Assembly: GCA_019633425.1 (NCBI GenBank)
Contig: WSUB01000061.1
Span: forward strand, 1 to 64,000
DNA: 64,000 bases
Origin: Tulasnella sp. 424
Lineage: Eukaryota; Basidiomycota; Agaricomycetes; Cantharellales; Tulasnellaceae
Direction of reading: 5' to 3'
The position numbers and the translations under genes are program-made. Each line of letters begins with the position of its first letter. Within the stretch, counting starts at the first letter, position 1. The notes beneath the pieces are model-generated. The model ran no database searches. It saw nothing but the letters and a program-made list of their open reading frames with translations, and had not been told where the DNA came from. Below, piece after piece: positions 42,901 through 55,824 of this stretch.

Positions 42901-44907
42901 TCAAGGAGTACCCTCGTCATACGGTATTGCCACTACCAGCACTCCATTCCGACTCCCTGTTCCTCCTCCTGCTATCCTAAGCCATCTACCGAACCTAGGC
43001 TCTTGGCCGATTCCAGCCACTATGACACAATGCCGCCGCGATTTTCCCTTGAGAACCTTCATGGATGCCGCATCTATACGCGAAGCGGAAGATGAGTTGT
43101 CCGAGTCCGAGTCCGAGTCCGAATCTTGCTCCTCATCTTCCGGTGCCGGGGCTGGAGGCTGGGATACCCAGCGGGCCTCGTCCAAAGCTCCAACGCGAGG
43201 TGAAATCATCTGCAGGGAATTAATGACCCCAGGTGCAGGGATGGTTGCCAGGGGCGAGAAGGAACGGTTTTGGCCGTTGAGCTTCCAGAGTCGAATTATG
43301 CCCTCCCATGAGCCCGACGCGAAGACGTTCGAGTACCGTAGGACAGCGAGCGCGGTGATCCACCGTGGTGACCTGACGATCCCTTCCGTCTCGGAGTGTG
43401 TCTCGTGTAGGCCGTGTGCGAGGCCGTGAGTGTAGACTGCTTTTTTCTTGTTGTTGGACCATAACCGTATAGCTCTGTTAAGCATGGTGCGCGTTTAGAC
43501 CGCATATTGAAGACGCATGAAGAGACAACCCACCCGCTGTCTCCGCCACTCAAGAAAGTTGCCTCGTCAATGAAAGCGACACAGTCAATGCTGCCCTCGT
43601 GGTAGTCATTCGTCCCTTTCTTGGCCTTCTCCTTTTCTCGTCTCTTCTCCGCCTCTTCGTCATCTACGGGGATACCTTCCAGTACATCCCGCAAGGCGCT
43701 TCTACCACCTCCACGAAACACCAGCTGGTTCTCCTCCACGACCTTCCAGAATCTGACTGACTTGTCCCTAGCCCCGCAAGTGAGAGCCGTTTCTGATCGC
43801 AGAGAGTCGACAGAGGTGATGACGTCCTGGTGTCCAAAAAGGGTCTCGATGTATCCCATGACTTGAGGAGAGAGGTCGAATATCTTGACTGTGCGGTCGT
43901 AGGATGCGCTGAACAACTGATGAGTACCCTTGCGGAAAACCAAAGCCTACTCGCGTCGAGAGTTAACAAGGACTTGGAATAGGGCGAGGCTGGAGGACGC
44001 ACCGAAACGAGATCCTTGTGTCCCCCAAAACTCTTCATCCACTTGAACTCCCGAGCATCCCATATCACAACTTTCCGATCCTTTCCGCCACTAGCCAAGT
44101 ACCGCCCATCCGAGCTCATGGCCAAAGCGAGGACTTCGTCCGTATGACCTTCAACTACCACGGGCTCCTTTCCTTTTCCCTTCGCATCTGGCGGTGGGCG
44201 CTTTTTCTTAAAGAGCGCGTAGACCCGTTTCCCCGTAATGAGGTCCCACTTAACTATGCTCCCGTCCTTGCTGGCTGAGAACAATATACGTCCATCTTCT
44301 GATATGACAGCAGCTGTCACGGGCATTTTGTGACCTCGTAAACGAGTAGAGGGTGAGTTTGCTACGTTGGATCCGACCTACAGAGTGAACGCTCCAAGTC
44401 AGGGAACGCGGTCAGGGGTGGAGAGGGGAGAAACGCTCGTACCGAGTCTGCAACGTAGACGTGCACTTTCCCGGAGTGCTCCAGGACATCCTTCTGCAAT
44501 CTTGACTCCAAGATTTCTCTATCCAAGTCCTCCGCGTCCCATCCAACGACCTCTCCATCGTCGTCCTCCCCTTCCCCGCCGCCTCCTCCAGCCACGCTCT
44601 TCTTCACGTTGCTCAGGTAGAGCTTTGCCAACCGTAGACGCTTCTGAGCTGGCGTTTCATCATCGTATTCATCTCCGCTCTCATTCACGTCGGGCAAGGG
44701 TCCCTCCAAGTCTACATTGTCGAACGCGCCTACGACTTCGTCGCGTTCGTCAATATCTTCATCCGAGTTGCGACGTTTCCGAGAGCCCAATGGTGTATTG
44801 TTTGCATTTTTCCGTGATACTCTGCGAGGATTAGGATTTGACACAGTGGGTTGAGATACTCTTTTCCGCTTGTGGCCTGAAACCTTCTTGAACAATGGAT
44901 CGGGCAT
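42901..44907 (-). CDS. RRP9: Rrp9 / U3-55K, U3 snoRNP WD40 protein
   Basis: Exons (minus): 44907-44443, 44377-44003, 43946-43534, 43474-42901; 608 aa. It is a component of the U3 small nucleolar RNP that binds U3 snoRNA box B/C and is needed for 18S rRNA processing in the nucleolus. A Lys/Arg-rich N-terminus (SGHKRKRVSQP, RKRRNSDED) is followed by the family helix TPAQKRLRLAKLYLSNVKK and by WD40 blades: AAVISEDGRILFSASKDGSIVKWD, LASGGKDRKVVIWDA, LFSASYDRTVKIFDL, LTCGARDKSVRFWKV, FLSGGDSGAIRLW (assembled across an intron) and FASGSWEGIIRLWKL. An Asp/Ser repeat (DSDSDSDSDNSSS) lies in a loop before the last blade. Longer than the human protein because of low-complexity insertions. Confidence 0.93.
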
Positions 44908-45181
44908 GCTAGTTTGTTATCGAGATTCCGTGTGCAGCTTGTTTGTGCCCATAAACGTTTCGAAAGCGTCAAAATCCAAGTCTAGAGCGTAGGTTCTTGC
45001 TATACAGTTGGGTGAGTATTGAGAATCGCGTCTCAAGTCTGGTATAAAATTTGAGTGCATAAGCAAACCCCTATTTCACGGAGATAAGCGGCTTTCAGAG
45101 TCCTTCCGTCTGCCTTTGACGAGCGTCTACGACCCAACTTTCCGCTCATCAAGCCACACACTTTCACCTCTTTCGCCTCCA

Positions 45182-45989
45182 ATGTCCCAGTGGAACCCAT
45201 CCTCCTCTGGAGGAGATGAATGGGATGCTCAGGCAGCGGTTCGTCGACGTTATCCATCGGATGGGCTCTCAAAGCTAACCTGTTGTTTCGGTCAGCCTCG
45301 CCCAGCTGCATCCAAAGATCCAGTACCCGACGACTGGGAGGCTGATGACAACGACACTTACTCTCGAGGAGTGGCTGCTGACTCTCAACGCAAGCTGTGG
45401 GAGGATGCGTACGTATCAACTCCTCATAGGCTCCCCTGTTACCCTTCCGAGTCGTTCATGGCAACGCCCATCTCACGCCACGCGCTTCGCCCTTGACAAC
45501 AGAAACTCTCGAGCTCCTCCTCCAGAGGTTGTATTGGGATCAAGTAGCACTTCAATGAGTCAGACCCAGATATCAGGAGCTGCTGGAAACACTCCAAGGA
45601 TGATTTTGAAGAGACCGACCGGTTCGACTCCATCTCCCTCCGCAACCCCATCTGCGGCCCCATCAAAGTCGCTCCAGGAGAGAGAAGCTTCGTACCAAGC
45701 CGCGAGAGAGAGGATCTTTGGAGCACCGTCCGAGAGCGATTCGAAACCAGAGAGTCCTGTTCCAGCCACAGGCGAAGCAACGATCATTCGAGCTCCCCGA
45801 GGACCACCTGCTGAGACTGCCACTCCTAATCCGCCATCCTCGGTCGACGCAGGCCCGACTCCTGCGGCAGGACCTCCTAGAGCTGGATTTGTCGGAAGAG
45901 TCCGAAAGCAGGGGCATGGGAGGACTGTCAGTGATCTGGAGAATATTGGAGAATTTGTCAAGAGCGTTCGAGCTCCCCCTCCTTCTTAA
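45182..45989 (+). CDS. SUZ-domain protein (SZRD1-like)
   Basis: Exons 45182-45238, 45296-45408, 45503-45989; 218 aa. The SUZ domain, a short conserved RNA-binding motif, spans RMILKRPTGSTPS to SLQEREASYQAARERIFG. The N-terminus has the acidic Trp motif VPDDWEADDND, similar in kind to the start of human SZRD1. The C-terminus is Pro/Ala-rich and ends GFVGRVRKQGHGRTVSDLEN. The first intron (45239-45295) is a multiple of three and would read through, but it has consensus ends and a CTAAC branch site. The start at 45182 (MSQWNPSSS) was chosen because upstream codons show no conservation. A role in mRNA metabolism is inferred from the domain only. Confidence 0.75.
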
Positions 45990-46190
45990 TCGAGAATGCA
46001 GGTTTTCCCCTTTGGGTGATGATGGTTTAACCTCCTATTAGCTATTTCGGTCATATATACGTATCTTGTGATTCGCGGGAAAATCTGGGTTTTCTAAGCA
46101 GTGAGGGTCTTCTTGGGAGGACCAGCTGCCCTTGAACGAGCGGGCCGGTGCCGGCAAGATCGGATTGTTTCGACCGTACCGTCCTGTCCT

Positions 46191-47303
46191 ATGCACAGTC
46201 ATCACTCGCACTCAGGCTCATTCTGCCAGCATGCAGCTGGAGCACTCGAAGAAGTCGTACTCGAAGCTATCAAGAAAGGTTTCAAGGTCTATGGTCTGTC
46301 AGAGCACGTCCCTCGTTACCGCGAGCGGGACCTTTATCCGGAAGAGGTATGCCTCCACGCCACCACAGGTACCCTCTCCAGTTCGAGAAACCATCTCACT
46401 AACGCTATACGACTTGCAGTATAACTTTGGAGTAGAGAACCTCAGCAAGCAGTTCGATGCTTACGTCGCGGAAGCCAATCGTCTCAAAGAAGCCTATGCG
46501 GACAAAATAACCTTACTCGTCGGCGCGGAAACCGATTTCATCACGGACCTCGACTACAGCGCTCTCCACTCTTTACTCGATAAGCACGGAGACAGCGTCG
46601 AGTACTTAGTAGGGAGCGTTCACCACGTCAACGAGTTGCCAATCGACTTTGACCGGGACACATGGCAGCAATGCTTATCCAGCTTCTCGGCAGGCTCGGC
46701 AGACGGCATGGACCTGGACGAAGAAGAGCCGCCGTACACCGCTTACCTTTCATCTTACTTCGACTCTCAGTTCACTTTCATGGAACGTTTCCGACCTGAA
46801 GTGATTGGGCATTTCGACCTCTGCCGGTTGTACGTCCCTCTTATGCGACTCAACAACCCAAAGTACCACGGGATTTGGGCCAAAGTGGAGAGAAATATCG
46901 ACTTTGCGATTGGATATGGAGCTTGCTTCGAATTGAACGCAGCGGCGTTCCGCAAAGGATGGAAGGATGCCTATCCAGGAGAGGACGTCTTAAAGGTACC
47001 ACCACATTTCCCACTTTGGTAGCGTGGATCCGACCGGCTGACACCCCTCCCCAGCTGATTATTTCAAAGGGAGGCCGCCTCTGTCTATCAGATGACTCAC
47101 ACGGCCCCGCAGCTGTGGGCTTGAACTTTCACCTACTGTACGACTACATGGTTCGAATGGACGTGAGGGAGCTGTGGTATTTGGAGCGGTGCGATGAGCG
47201 TAATGTAGCTGGGAGGAAGGTTCGCGCCGTTCAGTACAACGGGGACTGGAAAGAAGATCCGTTCTGGTCACAATTCGGACCCGAGTTGGAGCGAGGGGTA
47301 TAA
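46191..47303 (+). CDS. HIS2: Histidinol-phosphatase, PHP family (HIS2)
   Basis: Exons 46191-46346, 46420-46995, 47055-47303; 326 aa. It removes phosphate from L-histidinol phosphate, the penultimate stage of histidine synthesis. PHP-domain metal ligands are visible: MHSHHSHSGSFC at the N-terminus, YGLSEHVPR, LLVGAETDF, YLVGSVHHVNELPID, GHFDLCR and CLSDDSHGPAAVG. The length matches fungal His2 (about 330 aa). The start at 46191 is preferred because PHP enzymes of this family begin with the MHSHHSHS segment; an in-frame ATG at 46101 adds 30 unconserved residues. Convergent with the dipeptidase gene, with 140 bases between the stop codons. Confidence 0.95.
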
Positions 47304-47443
47304 TGTGCAAAGGAGGAGATGCCCGAGGTCTTGAAAAAGTGGTCTTACGAGCGGACCGGAGTCGAACCTTTGAAACTACCCAAAAAACTCATGTTTTCAA
47401 ATTCTCTTTCTTGTTCCATTACATATGTACTTTCTTTCGTTGT

Positions 47444-49895
47444 TCACGACTTTGGAGCTGTCGCTGCGACCTCCCACAAATACGTACCGAGCAGCTTGGT
47501 CTGTAGGATGCGATGAGGACACGTTAGATGATTAGTAGAATGCTGATGGAATGACTTACCCCTTCGATGTAGTTGGAAACGTCGAGCTTCTCGTTGGTCG
47601 AGCTGAGACACAATGGGGGTTCAACGCGGCGACCTCCTGTTGAGGCAGGGTACACTTACTGAGCACCATCATCACCACGTCCCATGGGCAGAAGAAGAAC
47701 GTTTACACCTACAAGGAGAGGCGATGAGTGCTGCGGGGATGGAAACTCGGCCTCGGGCAGAATTACTGTTACGTACCAAGAGCCTCGGCGAAGGTCAGGG
47801 TGACGGGGATAGACCCTCCTTCACGGGTCAAGTCTGGCGTCTTCTTGTACACCGTCTAGATAGTCCTTAATTTTAACACCCCTATCATTCAGGTTTAGGA
47901 AGCAGTGTGAGTCTCACCTCGGTGGCTTTTATAGCAGCGACATAATTCCAATGGTTCGGATCCGCGCTATCATTCAGTTCAGGTCAGCTCGAGTCCCATC
48001 AGAAGGGGAGGGGAAAAGAAACACATACACCCATGGTTTTCCACCGTGCAAATTCTCGACTTCTAGCTTGTTCTTGCTATTAAGTTTGGCGAACTCGGCT
48101 TGCAAGAACGTGATGACAAGAGGATCGACATTGTCCGGAGTCATGTTTGGTACAAGCCGAATGGAGAATTTCCCGGCAACCTTTTGTCGGGGAATGCCCG
48201 TTATTTTTTGTAAGATATGCGGGGCGGGGCCGAAAACGACGCACCTTGGCGGGAATGACGGTCTTCGCGCCGGGCGCTGAGAAAGCACCCTCGATACCAT
48301 GCAGCGACAGGGAAGGGTAACGCATTCGGCCCATGAGCACCGCGGACTTGTCCGAAGACAGCGCTACTGGGGCTCCAGCTGATTGTTCAACGTCCTAGTG
48401 CGTTCCCCAGAGATCGGTAAGCTAAAGGGCCCAAGTGGATTCGGTAGAACTCTCGGCGAGCCGGCGCACCGCAATGCTATAGTCCAGAACTTCGTATCGC
48501 TGTCTGAGAAAGAACGCGGCCATTAGATGAAACTTGGTTTCTAGTGACCGGTGTTTGTGGAAGAAATACATACCTTTCCTCGTCGGTCAACGGAGCAACG
48601 AGCTGCTCGAGTCCGGGGATAAGGATCTCGCCGTTTGGTTTGACTAGCTTGCTCATTAGAAGCACAAGATCGGTCATGGGCTAACGGGTTACCAGTGGTG
48701 AATCAGCGGGATATTTGGGGTTGCATAGCTAAAAAGAGAGGGCCCATACCTCGTGCACCGTGTTTCCAAAGACCCCAGAATGCAGGTCTTTCGCCGGCCC
48801 GGAGATTGTGACTTTGTAGTAAGAAATGCCCCGGAGGCCGTAGGTCAAACAGGGCTATGTATACTTGTTACTTTTCTCGTCTCGTTTGCGCAGCAGGACA
48901 CAGCAACGCACAGTTCGATCGTTCAGCCAATAGTTGTCGCTGATACAGACGCAGTCGACCCCCTCGAAGAACTTGCCAGGCCCGACCTCCGCTTTGATCA
49001 AGTCATCAAGACCTTCAGACCCACTCTCCTCCATCCCTACAGTCAGGGAGTAACCTCGTTGGGATATGCCGGTGAAAAGAATCACTGTCTTGTTCCTCAC
49101 CTTCGAAACAGAAACGGAGGTTTACAGGGAGCTCGAGCCCTAACTTCACATGTGCTTCAAGGACGTTGATCCATCCAAGAAGGGGGCCTAACATGGAGAG
49201 AAGACCTAAGGCTCTATTGGCGGAACAACAGGAGCAAGACACACCTTTGTCGTCACTTGAACCCCGGCCGTACAGTCTTCCAGTCTTCTCGTCGTGTGTG
49301 AGCTTGAATGGTTCGTGGTCCCATCCGTCAGACAAAAGCGCCTAGAAACAACTCAGTCAGCACAGAATCCTCCACTTTCACCAGCTTGGTTCAGGCAGAG
49401 GCCCTCCCTTCGCAGTTGCCAATGTTCCAAGGGGGTCTGACGTCGTCGTGTCTCACGGCGACCGGCTGGCCATTCCCCGTCACCTAATCATAGTGCATGG
49501 TATGTGTACTCACCGGCTGCACGTCGTAGTGAGCATACAACTGAATAGTCTTCTTTTTTGGGTCATCCCCTATCGACCCAAGAATAGCGGGGGGCAGTTG
49601 AATCTCCTGACCGTCGAGGATCTGTTTACCAAGGTCGACGGTCCGAACTTTTACTCCGAGCGCCTCGAGTTCCCGGACAACAAACTTTGACATTTCAAAG
49701 ACATGCTCGCGATAAGATGCGTCTCCGCTGACTCTGTTTTTGGTTGGCAGGTCGGACTATCAGTTAATCTCCGATTCTGGAAAAGGAGAAAACGACAGAG
49801 ACTGACGATGGGATCGCAACAGCCTTTGAGAGACGGTCGATAAAGTCCGACTTGTGTTGATCTACATATTCGTAAAATTTACTGGGGACCGTCAT
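47444..49895 (-). CDS. DUG1: M20 metallodipeptidase, cytosolic non-specific dipeptidase (DUG1/CNDP2 type)
   Basis: Fifteen exons (minus): 49895-49807, 49733-49514, 49341-49245, 49187-49101, 49036-48912, 48854-48750, 48680-48574, 48503-48470, 48394-48245, 48180-48029, 47966-47918, 47855-47777, 47708-47660, 47602-47560, 47500-47444; 480 aa, the usual family length. It hydrolyses dipeptides; in yeast Dug1 cleaves Cys-Gly in glutathione breakdown. Zinc ligands and catalytic residues are in place: YAHYDVQP (His, Asp), [10 protein letters not shown] (bridging Asp), [11 protein letters not shown] (Glu pair, across an intron), CISDNYWL (Asp) and GDDGAHSTNEKLD (His, across an intron). [20 protein letters not shown] and [15 protein letters not shown] are further family signatures. 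It is unusually intron-rich for the window; one exon is 34 nt. Confidence 0.94.
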
Positions 49896-52800
49896 GATGC
49901 TATACGTGTTGCTTGATCAAGGATTGTCGTAGGGCACTAAGTCACGGATAGGGAGACGTGTTTGTTCTAGTGGCGCAACGGGCAGAAACGCGTGGTCACA
50001 TCCGGATCTTCGCGAAGCCCCGACCTCGACTTCTCTGAATTGGCCAATGGTGCAGCTTACAAAAGGGTGATGCTTAACCTTGGCACGGCCTCCATATTTG
50101 GTCATATTGGTTATCCGAAGGCATACATCAAGGCACTCCAGGCCCTCGAGAGATAACTTGTCGAGAGGCGCTTGAAAGGCCCCTAGATTTGGTGGCTCAT
50201 CTGAGAAGCCACGCAGCTTTTGTCCAACGGTTGGACACACAGCCTCCAATTGCGATGCCCATGCGGTGGCTCATTTTGCATTTCCGAGCACTCTTGCCTT
50301 TCTCTCCTCTTCCGGTCGAGAGAGGCACAAAGATTTTGAGAGCAGCCGGAATGGGGGGGAGATCGAGGGTACTCGAGTGCCAAGCCGTCCCGGTCTCTCC
50401 CGGATTGACTCTGCATGATGTCGTTCTCAACGGTTCAACCCGAATGGGCTAGATGAGGATAGATTGCAACTCTCTATGGCGTCATAGCCGGGGAGAAACA
50501 TGTGGTCTTGCTTCACGGGTCGGAGTGGAGCAACCCAACGTTCGGAGCCGGGATCCAATCCTGAACACGAGTGACGGCCCGTCCGACAGACTCGGAAAAT
50601 GTGCACTGCACGGCTACGTCGAAACCCCAACCTATCCCCGGAATTCGTAATAAACCTTCACATTTAATGGTGTATTTTGTTTCACTCGGTGGTCACGCGT
50701 TGCTGGAGGTGGGCGTTCCACCTGGGGGGATGATGGGCGAGGATTGTGATCGGGGGGGACCAAGGAGGGCACTTCCCGCTAGTGATCTCCGGCCGAACGG
50801 ATGGAGCACTAAATGCCGCACCCTCGGAAATGCGGAGATGTCTACGCATGCTCACTCAGCACGTTGGGTCACTACTTGGATAGGCCATGCGGGCGCCACC
50901 CAAGGCCTGCTCTTAGCTATGTGCTGTGAGCTCAGCCCGACGGTGGCCGACCGCTAAGTTCTCAGGGACCGATCGCTACCGGGGAGGTATGACGTTACCG
51001 ATCGATCCTACAGACCAAGCTATTTTTGATATGTAGGGCATGGCGGTTGACGAGAGAGATCTTTGATCACAGCCTGTCTTGGGTTCGTATTGTGAAACGG
51101 GGGCATCCATGCACGTTCAAAGCCCGTCGGTACCGAGTGCGGCTGCGGCGAGACCTACATATAGCAACCGAAGGGGGCTTTTGTAATCTATCATCCTACC
51201 GCATTTGGTCTGGTCTCGGTAGTAATCTCGCTTTGGTTCTCGAACCGTAGGGAGTAGGCGCTTTGGGCTTTTACGTTTCCCTGTGTATGAAACCCCCCGC
51301 TCGACTCGGGAACAGGCGTCTCGAGCAACCAACAGGCGCAGTTGGCTGCGGCATTGGACGTCCATGGCTCCTTGGAGCAAGCCTCAGGGACTTGCTCGGC
51401 TGACAATGCTTCGGCCGGCGGGTACCTTTTCATACATTTGATTTTTGAGGGGAAGCAGGACAACTCTTTACGAGATTATTACCATTCTAGTGTACATGCT
51501 ACACCTTTGCACATCCCTTCGGCTTCTCAACCCAAGAGCCTCTTGGCTGTACATCCCCGACCACGTTGTTGCGGAGCCAGATTCGCATTTTTCACTTTGG
51601 GCACCGTGGATCTGGAAATCACCTTCCCTCGGTTTAGCGGTGCTCTCTTTTCGGAGACTCCGACAGACATTCCTTTCTTTCTTCTGTTCTCTCTACACTC
51701 CCTTGTCTCGCTCAGATGCATGCAGGAAGGTGGCAGTTAGGACAACGGGCGGCAGGACAACGTACCCCAATTCCTTGGATAGGTTTACTTGCCGGTCATG
51801 GCCAACCACTCACCTCAGCTGACTGGGATGAATTTGTAATAAGAAACTCCATCATGCCGTTGAACTCATGTTTGTTTCAGTTCTTCCCTTTTCGAAGGAG
51901 ACGGTTTACCTATCTGTCTTGTCCTCAGGGCAAAGATCCCCCGGCCCTTCGATCTTTGAGCAATGTCTTGGGACTGGGCGACCTTTTCTGGTTTTATGCT
52001 AGTCCAAGAGTCACTTTATTGCTAGCCTATACCTAATCTAAGGAAATTCATGTGTTTCTGGTCCACCAAGACTTTCCAAAAAACGATATGGAAGTCATTT
52101 CGCGGGGCTCCGACGGCTCAGCTGTGGCAAGCACAGGCACCCTCCAACGTTCTTCAGAGACAATATATCGCCATGAACCCAATTGAATTCCCAAATCTGT
52201 AACGTATGAAGGACCGTTCGCCGAGAAATCTGAACAATAAAGATATCCTTTAGCGCGTGTATTTGTCCAGATGGGACCGAGTTGTCCAAGCCATGAAAGG
52301 CTCCGGCATCCCTGAGATCTGGTCGACGCGCCCAACCAATTCAAAGGCCCATGGTAAGACATTCTGAGCAGAAATGACCAAGACCCATGGGCATTAGTAG
52401 AAAACGAACTCCGGATCTCCGCTCGGTCTTTCATCTTGACTCCCGCAAAAGTCCCCTAGTCTGAATTGTGTGTAGTTGTCCCTCAGCGGAGAGCCCCGGA
52501 CCGCCCGGCCCACCATGCTCTGAATAGCAAAGCCCCTCCGATCGAGTTTCAAGTATATGATCGACTCGTGGGGCATGGGGGCACTCCCGGCTCGGATGAA
52601 TGCGTCTTCGGACCGGCCGTGCCCCGGAGTCTCGGTGACCGAGGACAACAAATATAGCAGCCTAGAATTCGTATCTTCCGTTACGTCTATGGAAGCGTGC
52701 AGACATCTGAACTCCCTCGTCGATCGGAGGTCGGAGAATAAAAAGGAAACCTAAACTGCACGCGTTCCGTTGTATGGTGCGTGTACCAGACGACTGGGTG

Positions 52801-55800
52801 TCTGTGGCCATGTAGGTAGGGAGGTAGGAGTATTCTGGAGACGAGTGTGTGCGAAGGTAACGTGAACCCACCAAGAGCGTACAGCTCGCCTCGTTTGAAT
52901 CTCAAGGTCGGCGGCGACTGGGAGTTAAGCAAGGTGGAGGTGCATGGGGATACGCTAGAGAAGCAATCGTTGCGGCTCCGAGAGTGGGAGGGGCGGCACC
53001 CCTGTCCGGTCTCCAGATACCAATCAACAACGAGAACGAAAATAACGAAAATATCTCCATCAAAATTCAGATTGGGTTCATCAGCTGATTGGGCGTTTTA
53101 CCAATGATGGCCTTTTGACATATTCTCCCCTCCTAGATTGGGACAGGACCAAGGCGCAGTCATCTGCCCTTGCTGCGGAGCTGAATGCCCTGTCTTGGCA
53201 TTTCTAATAAAGTTGCGAGCTCTAGGTAGGTCCCGCGCGCGCATGTGAACCTGATATCGCACGACGGGTTGGTTGTGTCGCTCTGCAAAGGTATGAACGA
53301 AGCCGGGATCTCGAGCGCTCGTTTCCCAGGAGATTTGGGAAGGGAAGGAGGGTCCCGGGGGACATGTACTCTTAAGGCAATCGTGCCCGAAGATTAAGAC
53401 CGGGGATGAAGACCAATAGGGTCACACGCCGACTGAGGCCCGCGGCTTTCCGTCCAACTAGTTCCTTTCGGCAGGGGGCCAAGGACAACGGCCGACGACC
53501 AATTCAAAAAGGTTTCGAAGAGGGTGAAGGGTCAGGTTCTACCGCGGAAGGGCACGAATTACAAGTATTGAGTATCCCCGGGCATGTGCAAGGTGGAAGT
53601 CTATTTCTACATGTGCTGACTGTTTCTCTTTTTCTTTTCTGGCAAGGGCCGTCAGACATCAGACACCGGGGCATAGAACGGCGTTTGTTTAAAGTCACCG
53701 CGCACCGCACCACAACCGGGAACCGCTGACAAACCTGCGCGATAACGTCGAAGTTCTCATCAAATCATTGCTTAGGAATATTGGTGATCAGGAGGCCGAG
53801 CGCGCGGCCAGCCGATTTATCCCGAGTAAGTCCGATGCGTTTAACCGAACTTGTAATTGGAACCGATTGCCCTTGTTTCGCATCACCCAAGGAATGTTTG
53901 AGGTGGCTTAAGGAGCCGACAGTCGATGAGTGAGGGGCATGAGTCTTGAAAAAGTACCGCGGTCTCGACGCTAAACCTTGCTAGGAAAGGAAGACACCGA
54001 GCCACTAAACGTCTCAGTCATGAGGCTTGTCGGAGAGAAGTGGAGGCCGGGGCTGAGACAGGAGGCTAAGCCCGAGCAAGAACCTGTTTTATCTTTCAAT
54101 AATCCTCGAAAACGTGGAAACGAAAAAAAAAAATCCTTGGGGATTTTTCTTTCGAGGTTGATTGACCTGATTAAGAACTGTTGAAGCCCACGATACCGCC
54201 CACGCGTGGATCCGGCTGCGCAGCCTGTTGGCCAACCGCGTTCCAAGCCATCATTCATAAGTGGGCCCGACCACCAGGGAGTGAGACAAACTATAGGACG
54301 AAGTTGGCGACTGCATTCGGACCCGCGTCGTACTACTGATAACCTGGGCAACGGAGAACTAGTGACGGAGGATTGCGGAGAGGGTTGACATGGTCGTGAC
54401 CAAGCGAAAAAGGAAAATGGCCGTCCCCAGTCTGAGACCAAAAGCAGGGTTAAATGACCGTGTTGATCCAACTCCTGATAGACTGCTCGGGGCCACCGAT
54501 CCGGCACGTGTGGGCCACGTTATGAGCGAGATCTACTCAGCATGTGGTAAGCGGTGGAGGTGTTTCTGGTGAAACAGACCGGGGGGATTCGTTGATGTGG
54601 GTCTTCCCCCCCACTCCCTTGACAGTCCTGTGCATCCGTTTCTTGGCCCTTTGAGGCCCCGAACGATTTCCGAAAAAAAAACGTAACACGAGGCATTCAT
54701 TGGCTTAGGGAGCCGTCGGTAGGATCAAAGTCGTAATATTGCGGAAAGGGTTTCGCGGGACTCGGCCGCCGGGAAGGACGAGTGACCGATAGCCGGAGCC
54801 ACCCTCGGGAGCGAGAGGGGACCCTCCGCGTGGAAGATGAAGTGGACGGATGCACCCAAGACCTTCGTTCGGGTAAGTTGACTTTCGGAGAATGAGAGAA
54901 TGCGATCGATGTGCCCTCGTCCATTCATTCTGGGATGGGAGGGAAGGTATCGCATGGGGCTATTATAGCTGAAATGGCTCTCTTCCCGGGTACCATTTGG
55001 AAGCGATCGGGAATGCATCGATAAGCCATTTCATTCCCCCCTCTCCACGCTCAGGTCGATCCAGAGCTGTAGCGTGGTTTGTAATCCGTACGTACGTCGT
55101 GGACGCTGCGGGTCCTAAGAAGGCGCCCAGTAATGCAGTGAATTGGTCCTTCGAATTTTTTTTTTTCGCTGCGGAGCGGGAGGCTCTCGCGGGCCGTCGG
55201 TGTTTCAACGCGCTTACAGAGAGCCTCGCCCAAAGCTGACAATAGCAGTGTGGCTTAAAATTCCTGAACCTGAATTTCCAATTCCGAAATTACCAGGTGC
55301 CGCACGTTTTACAATCGAAAGGGGAATGGAAATGTGTGGCCTCAGAGACATGAAAGGCGCTAACATCGTTCTCTCTGTACGAAAAGGGCAGTCATCCCCA
55401 AACGCATGGCCCACACCCAATGCTTGTTTTTGTTGGGTTTAGACCGAATCCACGGCAACGGTACTCTCCGTTTTCTGAACTCAAGAGTCGAGACGAGTTT
55501 TTTGTTGCAGGGCATTTGGATGTGTTTGGCGGAGACACACCGTCATATGGGACCCTAGCCTTTGACGGAGAGGAACAGCCCCCAGTCAAGGAACCAGAGA
55601 CCAGAGATCCTACCGACGTCTTGGACCCTCCAGTCTCGCTTTTATTGCCCCATGCGCCCGACGTCTCCTTCCTAGCAAAACACTTCCCCCCCTCCCTCTC
55701 CGTCGATCTCTCAGTCGTCTGCACCGAAATCTCAATTTCGACTGGCAGTCCTCGCTCGCCCCTCACTCTCTCTCCCCCTCCCCTCCCCCTCCACATCTCT

Positions 55801-55824
55801 CCCCCAACCACCACCCCTTTCGCA
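49896..55824. other. 5.9 kb without a supported gene
   Basis: Both strands were read in all frames. No open frame exceeds about 180 codons, none shows a domain, splice-linked continuation or biased composition, and I see no terminal repeats, transposase motifs or tandem arrays. Purine- and pyrimidine-rich tracts occur near 53400-54700. The last 400 bases include C/T-rich sequence (55690-55815) that is likely the promoter and 5' leader of the transcription factor. Confidence 0.5.

Noticed and set aside
47335..47380. tRNA-like T-loop on the minus strand (ggttcgactcc)
   Set aside because: No matching T-stem, anticodon arm or acceptor stem can be folded around it; chance match downstream of HIS2.
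53971..54507. 178-codon minus-strand frame in the gene-poor stretch
   Set aside because: No recognisable motif, no splice-linked continuation, irregular composition; treated as chance.
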